Source of the DNA: Dehalococcoidia bacterium
GTDB taxonomy: Bacteria > Chloroflexota > Dehalococcoidia > SZUA-161
DNA length: 37,095 bases
Assembly (NCBI GenBank): GCA_030619685.1
Contig: JAUXAX010000017.1
Location: 1 to 37,095 of the forward strand
Reading direction: 5' to 3'
The first letter of the stretch is position 1; the number at the start of each line of letters is the position of its first letter. This document shows positions 29,740-37,095 of the stretch, piece after piece. Below the pieces are notes generated by a model. The model had not been told where the DNA came from. It was given only the letters and a program-made list of their open reading frames with translations, and ran no database searches. The translations under genes were made by a program, and so were the position numbers.

Positions 29740-29847
29740 TCTTTCCTGCTATTAGTGGAGCACATCTTATACATGATTGTCAAGATAATTGCAGTATAGA
29801 CTTTAGCAATGACCGCAATAACCCTATCACGTTTCTAGCTAAAGCCG

Positions 29848-29877
29848 TTGACAAAAGTCCTTATCAAGGGTTATAAT
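29848..29877 (+). promoter_or_regulatory. Promoter of the dnaJ-hspR-clpC operon
   Basis: TTGACA (29848-29853), an 18-bp spacer and TATAAT (29872-29877) are both perfect consensus elements, 22 bp before the dnaJ ATG. I see no full HAIR (CTTGAGT-N7-ACTCAAG) or CIRCE sequence. CCTT-atc-AAGG (29859-29869) in the spacer is the only dyad. Confidence 0.85.
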
Positions 29878-29898
29878 ATATCCCAGGAGGTTCAGGAC

Positions 29899-30864
29899 AT
29901 GGCGGGGAAGGATTATTACGGGATATTGGGGGTAAGCAAGAAAGCCACCGCCAAGGAGATAAAGCAGGCTTATCGAAAGCTGGCCCGAAAACATCATCCA
30001 GACGTTAACCCCGGTGACAAGTCGGCCGAGGCCAGATTCAAGGAGATAAACGAGGCCTACGAGGTGCTGTCCGACCCCGAGAAGCGTAAGAAATATGACC
30101 AGTATGGCGAGAACTGGCAGTACGCTGACCAGTTTGCCAAGGCTGGGCGGCGGCAACCCTCCTGGGACTTTTCCACGGGAGGCACTACATTCGACTTCGG
30201 CGATATCGGTGGCGAAGGGTTCAGCTCCATATTCGATTCAATTCTGAGCGGTTTTGGGGGTAGGAGAGCACGTCGTCCTCAACGCGGTCGGGATATAGAG
30301 TATCCTGTTGAGGTATCCTTGGGGGAGGCATATCGGGGAGCAATGCGGATGCTCGAGACTCAGGTGGAGGAAGGGTGCCCAAGCTGTAGAGGAGAGGGTT
30401 GTCCTACCTGTGGTGGCTCGGGGAAGGTGTTGCGGCGGAAGCGGCTGGAGGTCAAGATCCCGCCTGGCGTCAAGGATGGCTCCAGGGTAAGGATAGCGGG
30501 CAAGGGCGGTCCGGGATACGGTGGAGGCGCGTTAGGCGATCTTTACCTGCTGATCTCCGTTAAGACTGACAAACGTTTCCGAAGGATGGGGGATGATCTC
30601 CATGTAGAAGTGCCCGTATCTCTGCTCGATGCCATTCTCGGCAGCGAGGTCCAGGTACCCACCATCGAGGGGAAGAAGCTAGCTCTCAAAATCCCCCCTG
30701 AGACTCAGAACGGCAAAGTGTTTCGATTGGCCAAGCAAGGGATGCCTCACCTTAGCGGCAATACCAAGGGTGACCTATTTGTCACAGTGCAAGTTGTCCT
30801 GCCCACCAAGTTGTCTGAGCGCGAAAAGGAGCTTTTCCAGGAGTTGAAATCGATTCGTGCTTGA
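29899..30864 (+). CDS. dnaJ: DnaJ/CbpA-type J-domain co-chaperone with a single zinc centre
   Basis: 321 residues from ATG 29899 (CAGGAGG 8 nt upstream); a TTG frame start at 29848 falls on the promoter and is rejected. The J domain (1-70) has HPD at 33-35. A Gly/Phe-rich linker follows. The Cys-rich part has just two motifs, C160PSC163RGEG and C168PTC171GGSG, enough for one zinc site, where classical DnaJ has four motifs and CbpA none. The C-terminal substrate domains contain [21 protein letters not shown] and [22 protein letters not shown]. It stimulates DnaK ATPase; dnaK is not in the window. Confidence 0.93.
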   Translation: MAGKDYYGILGVSKKATAKEIKQAYRKLARKHHPDVNPGDKSAEARFKEINEAYEVLSDPEKRKKYDQYGENWQYADQFAKAGRRQPSWDFSTGGTTFDFGDIGGEGFSSIFDSILSGFGGRRARRPQRGRDIEYPVEVSLGEAYRGAMRMLETQVEEGCPSCRGEGCPTCGGSGKVLRRKRLEVKIPPGVKDGSRVRIAGKGGPGYGGGALGDLYLLISVKTDKRFRRMGDDLHVEVPVSLLDAILGSEVQVPTIEGKKLALKIPPETQNGKVFRLAKQGMPHLSGNTKGDLFVTVQVVLPTKLSEREKELFQELKSIRA

Positions 30865-30900
30865 AAGGGCTTTTGAGTGCGTCAATTACGGAGGTGAGAG

Positions 30901-31218
30901 ATGATGGAATTCGAAGATTCTTTGCCTAGTTTTGTAATAAGCGTGGCAGCCAGGATGCTCGGCGTGCATGCGCAAACCCTGAGGTATTACGAGCGAGCAG
31001 GCATGATCGAGCCCTCTCGCTCTGCCGGCAATCGCAGGCTCTACTCGATGGGAGACATTGATCGGCTGCGTCGGATAAAGACCCTGATCAATGACCTCGG
31101 GGTCAACCTGGCTGGTGTTGAGGTTATCATGGGGATGGGCGAGCGCATGGCTGAGATGGAGAGGCAGATGCGGAGGCTGGAGGCGGAGATAAGGCGCCTT
31201 ACCGAGGCGGGGCTTTAG
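30901..31218 (+). CDS. hspR: MerR-type heat-shock repressor HspR
   Basis: 105 residues. The HTH is FVISVAARMLGVHAQTLRYYERAG (about 12-35), followed by the wing NRRLYSMGDIDRLRRI and a coiled-coil tail (MAEMERQMRRLEAEIRRL). It lacks the effector Cys residues of metal-sensing MerR proteins. HspR represses dnaK or clpB operons and uses DnaK as co-repressor in other bacteria. Location between dnaJ and clpC is classical and implies autoregulation of this operon. GGAGGTG precedes tandem ATGs at 30901 and 30904. Confidence 0.9.
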   Translation: MMEFEDSLPSFVISVAARMLGVHAQTLRYYERAGMIEPSRSAGNRRLYSMGDIDRLRRIKTLINDLGVNLAGVEVIMGMGERMAEMERQMRRLEAEIRRLTEAGL

Positions 31219-31274
31219 CCTGAAACCTGAAGGAATAGCTGCTTGAGCTATGGCTTGGAAAGAGGGGGTGAACC

Positions 31275-33701
31275 ATGATAAGACCAGACAGATTCACAGA
31301 GCAGGCACAAGAGGTACTCGCTGCCTCTCAGGAGCTGGTTCGGCGTTTTCGCCACAGCCAGTGGGATGTGGAGCACGTCCTTCTGGCACTGCTCCAGCAG
31401 AAGGGCGGTGTCACCGCTGAGATACTGAAGGAACTGGGTGTGGAAATCGAGCCGGTGCGAGAGAGGGTGGAACAGGCCGTTGAACGCAGCCCCACGGTGG
31501 CTTACGAAGGAACCCAGATCCATCCCACACCCCGTATCGAGAGCCTACTTCGCGGTGCCTTGAGCGAGGCCGATAGATTCAATGATGAGTTTGCGGGCAG
31601 TGAACACCTGCTCATTGCTATCGCTGGGGAGCGGGATGGAGAGGGGGCCGGCATTCTGAAAGAGTTCGGCATAGACCAGGAGAAGATCTACCGCGCTCTT
31701 CAGGACATCCGTGGGGGGCAGCGCATCACGGACCCCAGGGCGGAGGCCAAATATCGTGCACTGGAGAAATACAGCCGTGATCTGACTGAGCTCGCCAGGC
31801 AGGGCAAGCTGGACCCGGTCATAGGGCGCGACGAGGAGATAAAGCGGGTGATACAGGTGCTGACGCGGCGCACCAAGAATAACCCGGTTATCATCGGCGA
31901 GGTCGGTGTGGGCAAGACGGCTATAGCTGAGGGGCTGGCGCAGAAGATCGTAGCTGGCGATGTGCCTGACTCCTTGAAAGGGCGTAGGGTTATTGCTCTC
32001 GATATGGGTGCCTTGGTCGCCGGCAGCAAGTTTCGGGGCGAATTCGAGGAACGGCTCAAGGCGGTTATGGACGAGATCCGCCGTGCCCAGGGTGAGATCG
32101 TACTCTTCATCGATGAGCTTCATACCGTCGTCGGTGCTGGTGCTGCCGAAGGAGCCATCGATGCCTCCAACATGCTTAAGCCAGCGCTGGCCCGGGGCGA
32201 GCTTCAGTGTGTGGGCGCTACCACGCTCGATGAGTACCGGGAGCATGTGGAGAAGGACCGCGCCCTGGAGAGGAGATTTCAGCCGGTCTTTATCGATGAG
32301 CCCAGCGTAGAGAATACCATCGAGATGCTGAGGGGGCTCAGACCGCGATATGAGGCCCATCATAAGATCCAGATCAGCGATGCAGCACTGGTGGCTGCGG
32401 CCAAGCTCAGCCAGCGCTACATCTCGGATCGCTACCTTCCAGACAAGGCCATCGATCTCATAGATGAGGCGGCATCCAAGATACGGATCGATACTGAGAG
32501 TGCTCCCCCGGATGTCAAGTCGTTGGAGCAGAAGCTTAAGCAATTGATTGACGAGGAGGAAGCAGCATCCCAGCGCGGTGACTATGAAGGAGCGGCTAAC
32601 CTCAAGACCCAGCGGCTTAGTCTGGAAAAGGAGTACGAGGAAACCAGGGGTAAATGGCTCCAGGAAGAGAAGATCGATAATGTGGTAGATGAGGAGACCA
32701 TCGCTGAACTCGTCGCCAAGTGGACGGGCATCCCGGTAAACCGTATGCTGGAGGGGGAGACTGAGAAACTCATCCACATGGAGGAGGGACTACACCGGAG
32801 GGTCATTGGGCAGGATGAGGCTATAACCGCGGTTTCCGATGCCATCCGCAGGGCACGGGCGGGTCTGAAGGATCCTAAGAGACCTATCGGCAGCTTCATC
32901 TTCCTCGGGCCCACCGGCGTCGGCAAAACGGAGCTTGCCCGGGCCCTGGCCGAGTTCCTCTTTGACGAGGAGGAGGCGATGGTGAGACTTGACATGTCGG
33001 AATACATGGAGAAGCACACTGTGTCCCGCCTCATCGGAGCCCCTCCGGGATACGTCGGCTATGAAGAAGGGGGACAGCTCACTGAGGCAGTGCGTCGTCG
33101 TCCTTACAAGGTCATACTGTTCGACGAGGTGGAGAAAGCTCATCCCGATGTGTTCAACATACTGCTCCAGATACTGGAAGACGGCCGGCTGACCGATGGG
33201 CATGGCAGGACTGTTGATTTTAAGAATACGGTGGTCATCATGACCTCGAATCTGGGGAGCCAGGAGTTTCAGCGCGGTTCCCTGGGCTTTCGCCAGGAGG
33301 CGCAGTCGAAGAGCGAGCAAAAGCGGCTCGAGAGTTCTATCGAGAGCGCTCTGAAGCAGACTTTCCGTCCCGAGTTCCTCAACCGCGTCGACGAGACCAT
33401 CATCTTCCAGCCGCTCACAGAGGAGCAGATAAGGGAGATCGTTGACCTCATGATGAAAGAGGTGCAGGCGAGGATCGAGGATCGCAAGATAACCGTGGTC
33501 CTAACTGAGGAGGCCAAGTCCTGGCTGGCCAGGGAAGGCTTCGACCCCAATTTCGGTGCTCGCCCCTTGAAGCGAACCATTCAGAGGGAAGTGGAAACCC
33601 CACTGTCCAAGAAGATACTTCTGGGTGAGTTTAAGGAGGGGGAAAGGGTTAAGGTCGATCTTAGTCCCGAGGGATTGGTATTCAGCACTGACGCCGAGTA
33701 G
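31275..33701 (+). CDS. clpC: Clp ATPase, ClpC-like (clpB-type position)
   Basis: 808 residues. Clp-N repeats (1-145) lead to AAA+ module 1 with GEVGVGKT (208-215). A short middle domain has a UVR-like helix ([20 protein letters not shown], about 425-445). AAA+ module 2 has GPTGVGKTE (545-553). The short middle domain and the loop LGF (670-672, in RGSLGFRQE) are ClpC features; the LGF tripeptide docks on ClpP. ClpB has a long middle domain and no such loop. It should therefore unfold proteins for ClpP (gene end at 1-113), although the dnaJ-hspR context is typical of clpB. GAGGGGGTG precedes the ATG. Confidence 0.9.
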   Translation: MIRPDRFTEQAQEVLAASQELVRRFRHSQWDVEHVLLALLQQKGGVTAEILKELGVEIEPVRERVEQAVERSPTVAYEGTQIHPTPRIESLLRGALSEADRFNDEFAGSEHLLIAIAGERDGEGAGILKEFGIDQEKIYRALQDIRGGQRITDPRAEAKYRALEKYSRDLTELARQGKLDPVIGRDEEIKRVIQVLTRRTKNNPVIIGEVGVGKTAIAEGLAQKIVAGDVPDSLKGRRVIALDMGALVAGSKFRGEFEERLKAVMDEIRRAQGEIVLFIDELHTVVGAGAAEGAIDASNMLKPALARGELQCVGATTLDEYREHVEKDRALERRFQPVFIDEPSVENTIEMLRGLRPRYEAHHKIQISDAALVAAAKLSQRYISDRYLPDKAIDLIDEAASKIRIDTESAPPDVKSLEQKLKQLIDEEEAASQRGDYEGAANLKTQRLSLEKEYEETRGKWLQEEKIDNVVDEETIAELVAKWTGIPVNRMLEGETEKLIHMEEGLHRRVIGQDEAITAVSDAIRRARAGLKDPKRPIGSFIFLGPTGVGKTELARALAEFLFDEEEAMVRLDMSEYMEKHTVSRLIGAPPGYVGYEEGGQLTEAVRRRPYKVILFDEVEKAHPDVFNILLQILEDGRLTDGHGRTVDFKNTVVIMTSNLGSQEFQRGSLGFRQEAQSKSEQKRLESSIESALKQTFRPEFLNRVDETIIFQPLTEEQIREIVDLMMKEVQARIEDRKITVVLTEEAKSWLAREGFDPNFGARPLKRTIQREVETPLSKKILLGEFKEGERVKVDLSPEGLVFSTDAE

Positions 33702-33742
33702 GAGGCCTGGGACGATCGTTTTGGCTCTCTGAGTACGTTGCC

Positions 33743-33771
33743 TTGACAGTGTGAGTGGGAGTTGGTAGAAT
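33743..33771 (+). promoter_or_regulatory. Promoter of the rplU-rpmA-rpmE operon
   Basis: TTGACA (33743-33748), exactly 17 bp, then TAGAAT (33766-33771), with an extended TGG before the -10. Transcription should begin near 33777-33779. That is at or past the in-frame ATG at 33775, so that ATG is very unlikely to be used. Confidence 0.8.
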
Positions 33772-33801
33772 CTGATGGTAGGTCAGGTTTGGAGGTCGGC
33801 G

Positions 33802-34128
33802 ATTTACGCTGTAGTGGAAACCGGAGGCAAGCAGTATAGGGTGTCCCCTGGGCAGACTATCGAGGTGGACAAGCTTGCGGTCGAGGGGGATACTATTGAG
33901 TTGGATAGGGTTTACCTTGTCGCTGACAGGGGCAAGGTCACTTTGGGCAAGCCAACTATAGCTGGGGCTAAGGTCATCGCTGACGTGATTGGGGAGGGCA
34001 AGAAAGACAAGGTGATCGTGTTTAAGTATAAGCCAAAGGTCAGATATCGCAGAAAGAAGGGACATCGCCAGCCCTATACCAGGCTGGCAATCAAAGAGAT
34101 AGTCGTTGGTAAAAAGAAGAGGAAGTAG
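33802..34128 (+). CDS. rplU: Ribosomal protein L21
   Basis: About 108 residues. [17 protein letters not shown] is the normal L21 N-terminus, which in the family directly follows the initiator Met. Here the codon in that position is ATT (33802), with GGAGG at 33791-33795, spaced 6 nt. An ATG nine codons upstream (33775) overlaps the promoter start point and adds non-family residues. The C-terminus ([20 protein letters not shown]) is typical. L21 is a 50S subunit protein contacting 23S rRNA; it heads the L21-L27-L31 operon. Confidence 0.93.
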   Translation: MYAVVETGGKQYRVSPGQTIEVDKLAVEGDTIELDRVYLVADRGKVTLGKPTIAGAKVIADVIGEGKKDKVIVFKYKPKVRYRRKKGHRQPYTRLAIKEIVVGKKKRK

Positions 34129-34133
34129 AGCAA

Positions 34134-34403
34134 ATGGCACATAAGAAGGGTGGTGGCAGCACGCGCTTGGGGCGCGATAGCACCTCCAAGAGGTTGGGGG
34201 TCAAGCGCTACGATGGTCAGTTCGTCCGATCCGGAACGATATTGGTGAGGCAGCGGGGTACGCGCATTCATCAGGGGAACAACGTAGGTTTGGGGCGGGA
34301 TCATACGCTGTTCGCACTTATGGACGGCATTGTTAAGTATGAGCCGGCCTCGAAGTACAGGAGAAAGGTAAGCGTATACGCTGGTCAGGGGGAGAATGCC
34401 TGA
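34134..34403 (+). CDS. rpmA: Ribosomal protein L27
   Basis: 89 residues starting [20 protein letters not shown], the mature N-terminus that reaches the peptidyl-transferase centre, with no cleavable extension as found in Firmicutes. [18 protein letters not shown] and [14 protein letters not shown] complete the family. It is 5 bp after rplU, and its TGA overlaps the rpmE ATG by one base. Confidence 0.97.
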   Translation: MAHKKGGGSTRLGRDSTSKRLGVKRYDGQFVRSGTILVRQRGTRIHQGNNVGLGRDHTLFALMDGIVKYEPASKYRRKVSVYAGQGENA

Positions 34404-34612
34404 TGAAAAAGGATGTTCACCCTGAGTATATGGATGCTACGGTAAACTGTGCCTGTGGCAATACCTTCAATACTCGTGCTACCAGACCTGTGCTGAAGAT
34501 CGAACACTGCAGCAAGTGCCATCCCTTTTTCAGTGGAGGCGAGCGCCGGATCGTGGATACCGCGGGACAGGTGGAGCGCTTTAAGCGTAGATATAAGATA
34601 GAGGAACAGTAG
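34403..34612 (+). CDS. rpmE: Ribosomal protein L31, zinc form
   Basis: 69 residues: [20 protein letters not shown] at the start, then [18 protein letters not shown]. Cys16 and Cys18 with the CSKC pair form the zinc site of the C+ type, so this is the zinc-replete L31 and not the YkgM/RpmE2 type. Its place after rpmA and before DUF1385 matches a common arrangement. A strong terminator follows 23 bp after the stop. Confidence 0.96.
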   Translation: MKKDVHPEYMDATVNCACGNTFNTRATRPVLKIEHCSKCHPFFSGGERRIVDTAGQVERFKRRYKIEEQ

Positions 34613-34635
34613 GAGCAAGGGACGGAACTCCAGCG

Positions 34636-34663
34636 GGGGCGAGTCAGTCTCGCCCCTTTTGTT
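34636..34663 (+). terminator. Terminator of the L21-L27-L31 operon
   Basis: GGGGCGAG-tcagt-CTCGCCCC (34636-34656) followed by TTTTGTTT. It is a textbook intrinsic terminator. Its U-tract contains the probable TTG start of the DUF1385 gene. Confidence 0.85.
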
Positions 34664-35613
34664 TGGGTGAGACATTGGGCAAGAGATTCTACTATGGTGG
34701 TCAGGCGGTCATTGAGGGGGTGATGATGCGTGGTCGCAGGAGCAAGGCAGTCGCCGTACGCCGCCCCAACGGTGAGATCGCGGTCCGCCACGAGCCCCTG
34801 GGGACCTTGTTCGCTGGCCGGATTCGAGAGATCCCGGTGCTGCGTGGCCCCATTGTCCTGATTGAGACCTTAGTCCTGGGGATACGCGCCCTTTTATACT
34901 CGGCCTCGGTGTCGCTTGAGGAGGAGGAGCAGGAGGTCAGCCCGAGACTCCTCTGGGGCACGGTTGTCTTGGGCTTTATCATTGCCCTGGGACTATTCGT
35001 GGCGTTGCCGCTAGTGATCGTCCACTTTCTCGATCCCTATGTCTCATCCACGGTAAGTAACGTCGCCGATGGCGTGATTCGCCTCGTCATCTTTCTTATC
35101 TACCTTAACGTGGTGGCCCTAATGCCCGACATTCGCCGTGTATTCGCCTACCATGGGGCGGAGCACAAGACAATCAACGCCTACGAAGCCGGGGAAGACC
35201 TGGAAGTGGATAGAGTTCGTCGCTATGGAACCGCCCATGTCCGCTGTGGCACAAGCTTCATTCTCATCGTGCTGGCGATCGCTATCCTCACTCACGCCTT
35301 CCTGGGGCGGCCTCCTATGTGGATACGCTTCCTGGAGCGGCTGGCTATCCTCCCTGTGATCGGTGCGGTTAGCTACGAGGTGATAAGATTCAGTGCTGCT
35401 AATATCAAGAACAAGCTGGTGCGCATTGCCATCATCCCTGGCCTCGCTCTTCAGTCGATGACCACGCGCGAGCCGGACGACGGTATGCTTGAGGTTGCCA
35501 TCTCAGCGTTGAAGCGGGTCGTCACTGACGACGCCGAGCCCTCCGCTGAGCTCGCGGAAGAAACAGCTTCTATTGCCGGTATGGCAGGCGGGGCCGGTGG
35601 CATCCACCTGTAG
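34663..35613 (+). CDS. DUF1385 membrane protein
   Basis: 316 residues. [20 protein letters not shown] near the start and [20 protein letters not shown] in the middle are the DUF1385 signatures. There are about four transmembrane segments ([54 protein letters not shown] and [17 protein letters not shown]). The start is uncertain: TTG 34663, or TTG 34675 with GGTGAG just before it. The family often lies between rpmE and prfA; here prfA is missing. Function unknown, with the His/Glu motif suggesting an enzyme or metal site. Its last 111 bp overlap hisI on the other strand. Confidence 0.85.
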   Translation: MGETLGKRFYYGGQAVIEGVMMRGRRSKAVAVRRPNGEIAVRHEPLGTLFAGRIREIPVLRGPIVLIETLVLGIRALLYSASVSLEEEEQEVSPRLLWGTVVLGFIIALGLFVALPLVIVHFLDPYVSSTVSNVADGVIRLVIFLIYLNVVALMPDIRRVFAYHGAEHKTINAYEAGEDLEVDRVRRYGTAHVRCGTSFILIVLAIAILTHAFLGRPPMWIRFLERLAILPVIGAVSYEVIRFSAANIKNKLVRIAIIPGLALQSMTTREPDDGMLEVAISALKRVVTDDAEPSAELAEETASIAGMAGGAGGIHL

Positions 35614-35847
35614 CAGAATGGTATCCTCATCGCAGTCGATGAGCACCTTCCTCACATTCAGGTAGTTGCCCGAGGTCGCCCCTTTGTGCCACAGCTCCTG
35701 CCGGCTCCGGCTGTAGAACCAGGCCTGACCCGTGGAGAGGGTCTTCTCCAGGGCCTCCCGATTCATGTATGCCAGCATGAGTACCTCGCCAGTTTCTGCG
35801 TCCTGCGCTATTGCCGGGAGCAAACCTTGTTCATCGAATTTCATCAT
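35503..35847 (-). CDS. hisI: Phosphoribosyl-AMP cyclohydrolase
   Basis: 114 residues with [35 protein letters not shown] and [19 protein letters not shown]. The Asp trio binds magnesium, and the Cys in DCDED with CHTGNRSCF bind zinc. It opens the purine ring of PR-AMP to give ProFAR in histidine synthesis; there is no fused HisE domain. Its tandem ATGs begin at 35847 with a 4-bp overlap to hisA. The zinc-Cys region lies in the 111-bp antisense overlap with DUF1385. Confidence 0.95.
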   Translation of the reverse strand: MMKFDEQGLLPAIAQDAETGEVLMLAYMNREALEKTLSTGQAWFYSRSRQELWHKGATSGNYLNVRKVLIDCDEDTILLQVDATGPACHTGNRSCFFRELSGGLGVVSDDPLQR

Positions 35848-36599
35848 TTCTTAGCAAACCCCCGTGGGCGGTTGCCCAGCTCTGAGCACTCGACCTCCTT
35901 CATTGCTTCTGCCAGCCTCACATCGCCGGTGTAGATCGCCCGCCCCACGATAGCTCCCTCCGCTCCCAGTGCGGCGAGCCTGGTCAGATGCTCAACCGAG
36001 CTTATCCCTCCAGCGGCGATTACGGGCACGCTCACCTGGGACATTAGCTCGGCAACCGCTTCGAAATTGGGGCTGGTGAGAGTGCCATCGCGGCTGATGT
36101 CGGTATAGACAAAGCGCCTTGCCCCAAGGCCAACCATTTTGGCTGCCAACTGACTGGCGGTAACCGTTGACTGCTGAAGCCAGCCGCGGGTAGCTACCCA
36201 GCCGTTGCGGGCGTCGACGCCGATGATGATACGCTCACCAAACCTTTGGCACGCTTCCTCAGCCAGATCGGGGTTCTCCACCGCCACCGTGCCCAGTATC
36301 GCACGTCCCACGCCCAGATCGAGGAGCTGCCCTATCGTCTCCAGGCTTCGCACGCCGCCGCCGACCTGGACGGCAATCTCAACCGCGGCCGCTATCCTCT
36401 CGATGGCATCGAGATTGCACAGCTCGCCCTTGGCCGCGCCATCGAGGTCAACCAGGTGCAGCCGTTTGGCCCCCTCGGATTGCCAGCGCAGGGCGACAGA
36501 CACAGGGTCATCGGAGAAAACCGTCTCTTTCTCGTAGTCGCCCTGGTAGAGGCGAACGCACTTTCCGTTTCTGAGGTCGATAGCAGGGATTATCTCCAT
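35844..36599 (-). CDS. hisA: ProFAR isomerase
   Basis: 251-residue TIM barrel. [19 protein letters not shown] has the catalytic Asp8, and [13 protein letters not shown] carries the second Asp (129). [11 protein letters not shown] and [11 protein letters not shown] are phosphate loops. It converts ProFAR to PRFAR (step 4 of histidine synthesis), the step that follows HisI, whose gene overlaps by ATGA. An extended -10 promoter lies about 45 bp upstream. The rest of the his genes are not in the window. Confidence 0.96.
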   Translation of the reverse strand: MEIIPAIDLRNGKCVRLYQGDYEKETVFSDDPVSVALRWQSEGAKRLHLVDLDGAAKGELCNLDAIERIAAAVEIAVQVGGGVRSLETIGQLLDLGVGRAILGTVAVENPDLAEEACQRFGERIIIGVDARNGWVATRGWLQQSTVTASQLAAKMVGLGARRFVYTDISRDGTLTSPNFEAVAELMSQVSVPVIAAGGISSVEHLTRLAALGAEGAIVGRAIYTGDVRLAEAMKEVECSELGNRPRGFAKK

Positions 36600-36643
36600 A
36601 GCTTCAGCGAGACCTTCAATGATTTGGGTTGCGTATCTGGTTC

Positions 36644-36652
36644 ATTCTAACA
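36644..36652 (-). promoter_or_regulatory. Extended -10 promoter of hisA-hisI
   Basis: Minus-strand TGT-TAGAAT (TAGAAT 36644-36649, TGT 36650-36652), about 45 bp before the hisA start. No good -35 is present at 17 bp; a TTGCTA 14 bp upstream is too close. Confidence 0.45.
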
Positions 36653-36659
36653 CAACTCT

Positions 36660-36704
36660 GAGCTAGCAACTAGCTCCATGATCTTGGGCGAACGGGAACG
36701 TTCG
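36660..36704. promoter_or_regulatory. Two dyads in the hisA / SDR divergent control region
   Basis: GAGCTAG-caa-CTAGCTC (36660-36676) and CGAACG-ggaa-CGTTCG (36689-36704) are perfect inverted repeats between the two opposing promoters. The 215-bp spacer contains no ORF. They may be operators shared by both genes. Confidence 0.45.
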
Positions 36705-36711
36705 GCTGGCG

Positions 36712-36739
36712 TTGTGTCATTGACCTCGTGTGGTATCAT
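36712..36739 (+). promoter_or_regulatory. Promoter of the SDR epimerase gene
   Basis: TTGTGT (36712-36717), 16 bp and TATCAT (36734-36739) with an extended TGG before the -10, about 75 bp ahead of the ATG. Confidence 0.45.
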
Positions 36740-36814
36740 ACGTTTCGCAGGTGATCGTCTCAGCCGCATCGCGTTTACTGAATAAGAGCCAGCTACTGAC
36801 AAGGGAGGCATAGG

Positions 36815-37095
36815 ATGCAGACACTGGTCACAGGAGCTACCGGCCTTATTGGTTCGAGTCTGGTTAGAGAGCTGCTGAAGGACGGCGTAGAGGTAAAGGT
36901 TCTGGTGAGGGAGAACAGCGATACCAGGAACATAGATGGTCTGGATGTGGAGGTAGCCTATGGCGATATTCGGGATGCCGAATCCGTGAAAGCGGCTCTC
37001 AAAGGATGTGATATTTTCTACCAGACTGCAGCATTAATTGCATTTTGGGTATCTAATCGCAAAATGTTTTACGACATAAATGTCGAGGGCACGAA
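36815..37095 (+). CDS. Extended SDR NAD(P)-dependent epimerase/dehydratase, N-terminal part
   Basis: 93 codons before the right edge. The ATG at 36815 has AGGGAGG 7 nt upstream. TLVTGATGLIGSSLVRELLK holds the extended-SDR TGxxGxxG nucleotide motif. VRENSDTRNIDGL and AYGDIRDAESVKAALKGCD match the second strand and the D-loop, and YQTAALIAFW follows. It most resembles HpnA-type hopanoid-associated sugar epimerases or dihydroflavonol reductase-like proteins, but the catalytic Tyr-x3-Lys is outside the window, so the reaction is open. Confidence 0.85.
   Translation, partial: MQTLVTGATGLIGSSLVRELLKDGVEVKVLVRENSDTRNIDGLDVEVAYGDIRDAESVKAALKGCDIFYQTAALIAFWVSNRKMFYDINVEGT

Noticed and set aside
29848..29898. 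A longer DnaJ starting at TTG 29848
   Set aside because: This codon is part of the -35 box itself. The ATG at 29899 has CAGGAGG at the right distance and gives the normal [11 protein letters not shown] start.
29848..29900. HAIR or CIRCE operator at the dnaJ promoter
   Set aside because: I looked for CTTGAGT-N7-ACTCAAG and TTAGCACTC-N9-GAGTGCTAA; only partial, chance-level matches occur.
31545..32777. A 410-codon open frame on the minus strand opposite clpC
   Set aside because: It lies wholly inside clpC and mirrors its codon pattern. The translation has no recognisable domain or ribosome site. Long antisense frames are common opposite GC-rich genes.
1..37095. tRNA genes in the intergenic spacers
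   Set aside because: I looked for cloverleaf arms with TTCGA-type T loops and CCA ends in the longer spacers (8663-9065, 11493-11823, 16868-17293, 21624-22121, 29514-29898) and found none. A tRNAscan run would be decisive.

Overview
This looks like a chromosomal segment from a fairly GC-rich bacterium (somewhat over half G+C by eye), most likely a member of the Chloroflexota such as Dehalococcoidia. That assignment is an inference from gene content and protein style (HspR-type heat-shock operon with a ClpC-like unfoldase, EF-P with an Arg-tipped loop, DUF2344, DUF1385 beside rpmE, no outer-membrane or LPS genes). It has not been tested by a search. Most of the window is housekeeping DNA in long, tightly packed operons. 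No rRNA, tRNA, CRISPR array or intact insertion sequence was recognised.

Layout. (1) 1-113: the 3' end of clpP (+) and a shared terminator. (2) 132-8662: a nine-gene minus-strand run read from topA through a Xer recombinase, aroQ, a Xaa-Pro peptidase, efp, a PHP phosphoesterase, a formyltransferase-like enzyme, a HAD phosphatase and a PfkB kinase; several junctions are ATGA overlaps. (3) 8663-9566: a repeat-bearing spacer and a membrane-anchored zinc-ribbon protein. (4) 9674-12054: dprA and a DUF5343 gene on the minus strand, divergent from a small XRE regulator across a 331-bp region packed with inverted repeats. (5) 12128-14683: a DUF2851 gene, then a ParA / ribbon-helix-helix partition cassette with an operator dyad. 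(6) 14719-16867: tsaD and a nitroreductase divergent from yjbQ. (7) 16868-17487: a spacer carrying a copy of the parA operator core, a broken ABC-ATPase gene and repeats. (8) 17488-18969: dut and an EamA permease. (9) 19006-22005: a tungstate/molybdate transporter (tupABC) behind a promoter with an internal dyad, a Moco/Tuco-like riboswitch and an intrinsic terminator. (10) 22122-22895: an AT-rich membrane protein of unknown function. (11) 22918-29513: a minus-strand run mtaB, CNNM/CBS protein, DUF2344, M48 peptidase, histidine phosphatase, tilS. (12) 29665-33701: a tiny minus-strand ORF with a strong terminator, then dnaJ-hspR-clpC. (13) 33743-35613: rplU-rpmA-rpmE and DUF1385. (14) 35503-36599: hisA-hisI, then the start of an SDR epimerase at the right edge.

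The most interesting material is regulatory and partition-related. ParA is paired with a 109-residue protein that seems to join a ParB-like N-terminal motif (KKGLDALFG) to an RHH DNA-binding fold. The dyad in the parA promoter reappears, 15 of 16 bases identical, about 2.5 kb away in non-coding DNA, as expected of a centromere-like site. Other points are a likely ATT start codon for rplU, a probable frameshift near the start of tupB, a leaderless XRE promoter, GGACTGT operator dyads over the DUF5343 promoter, and a four-enzyme cassette of unknown pathway.
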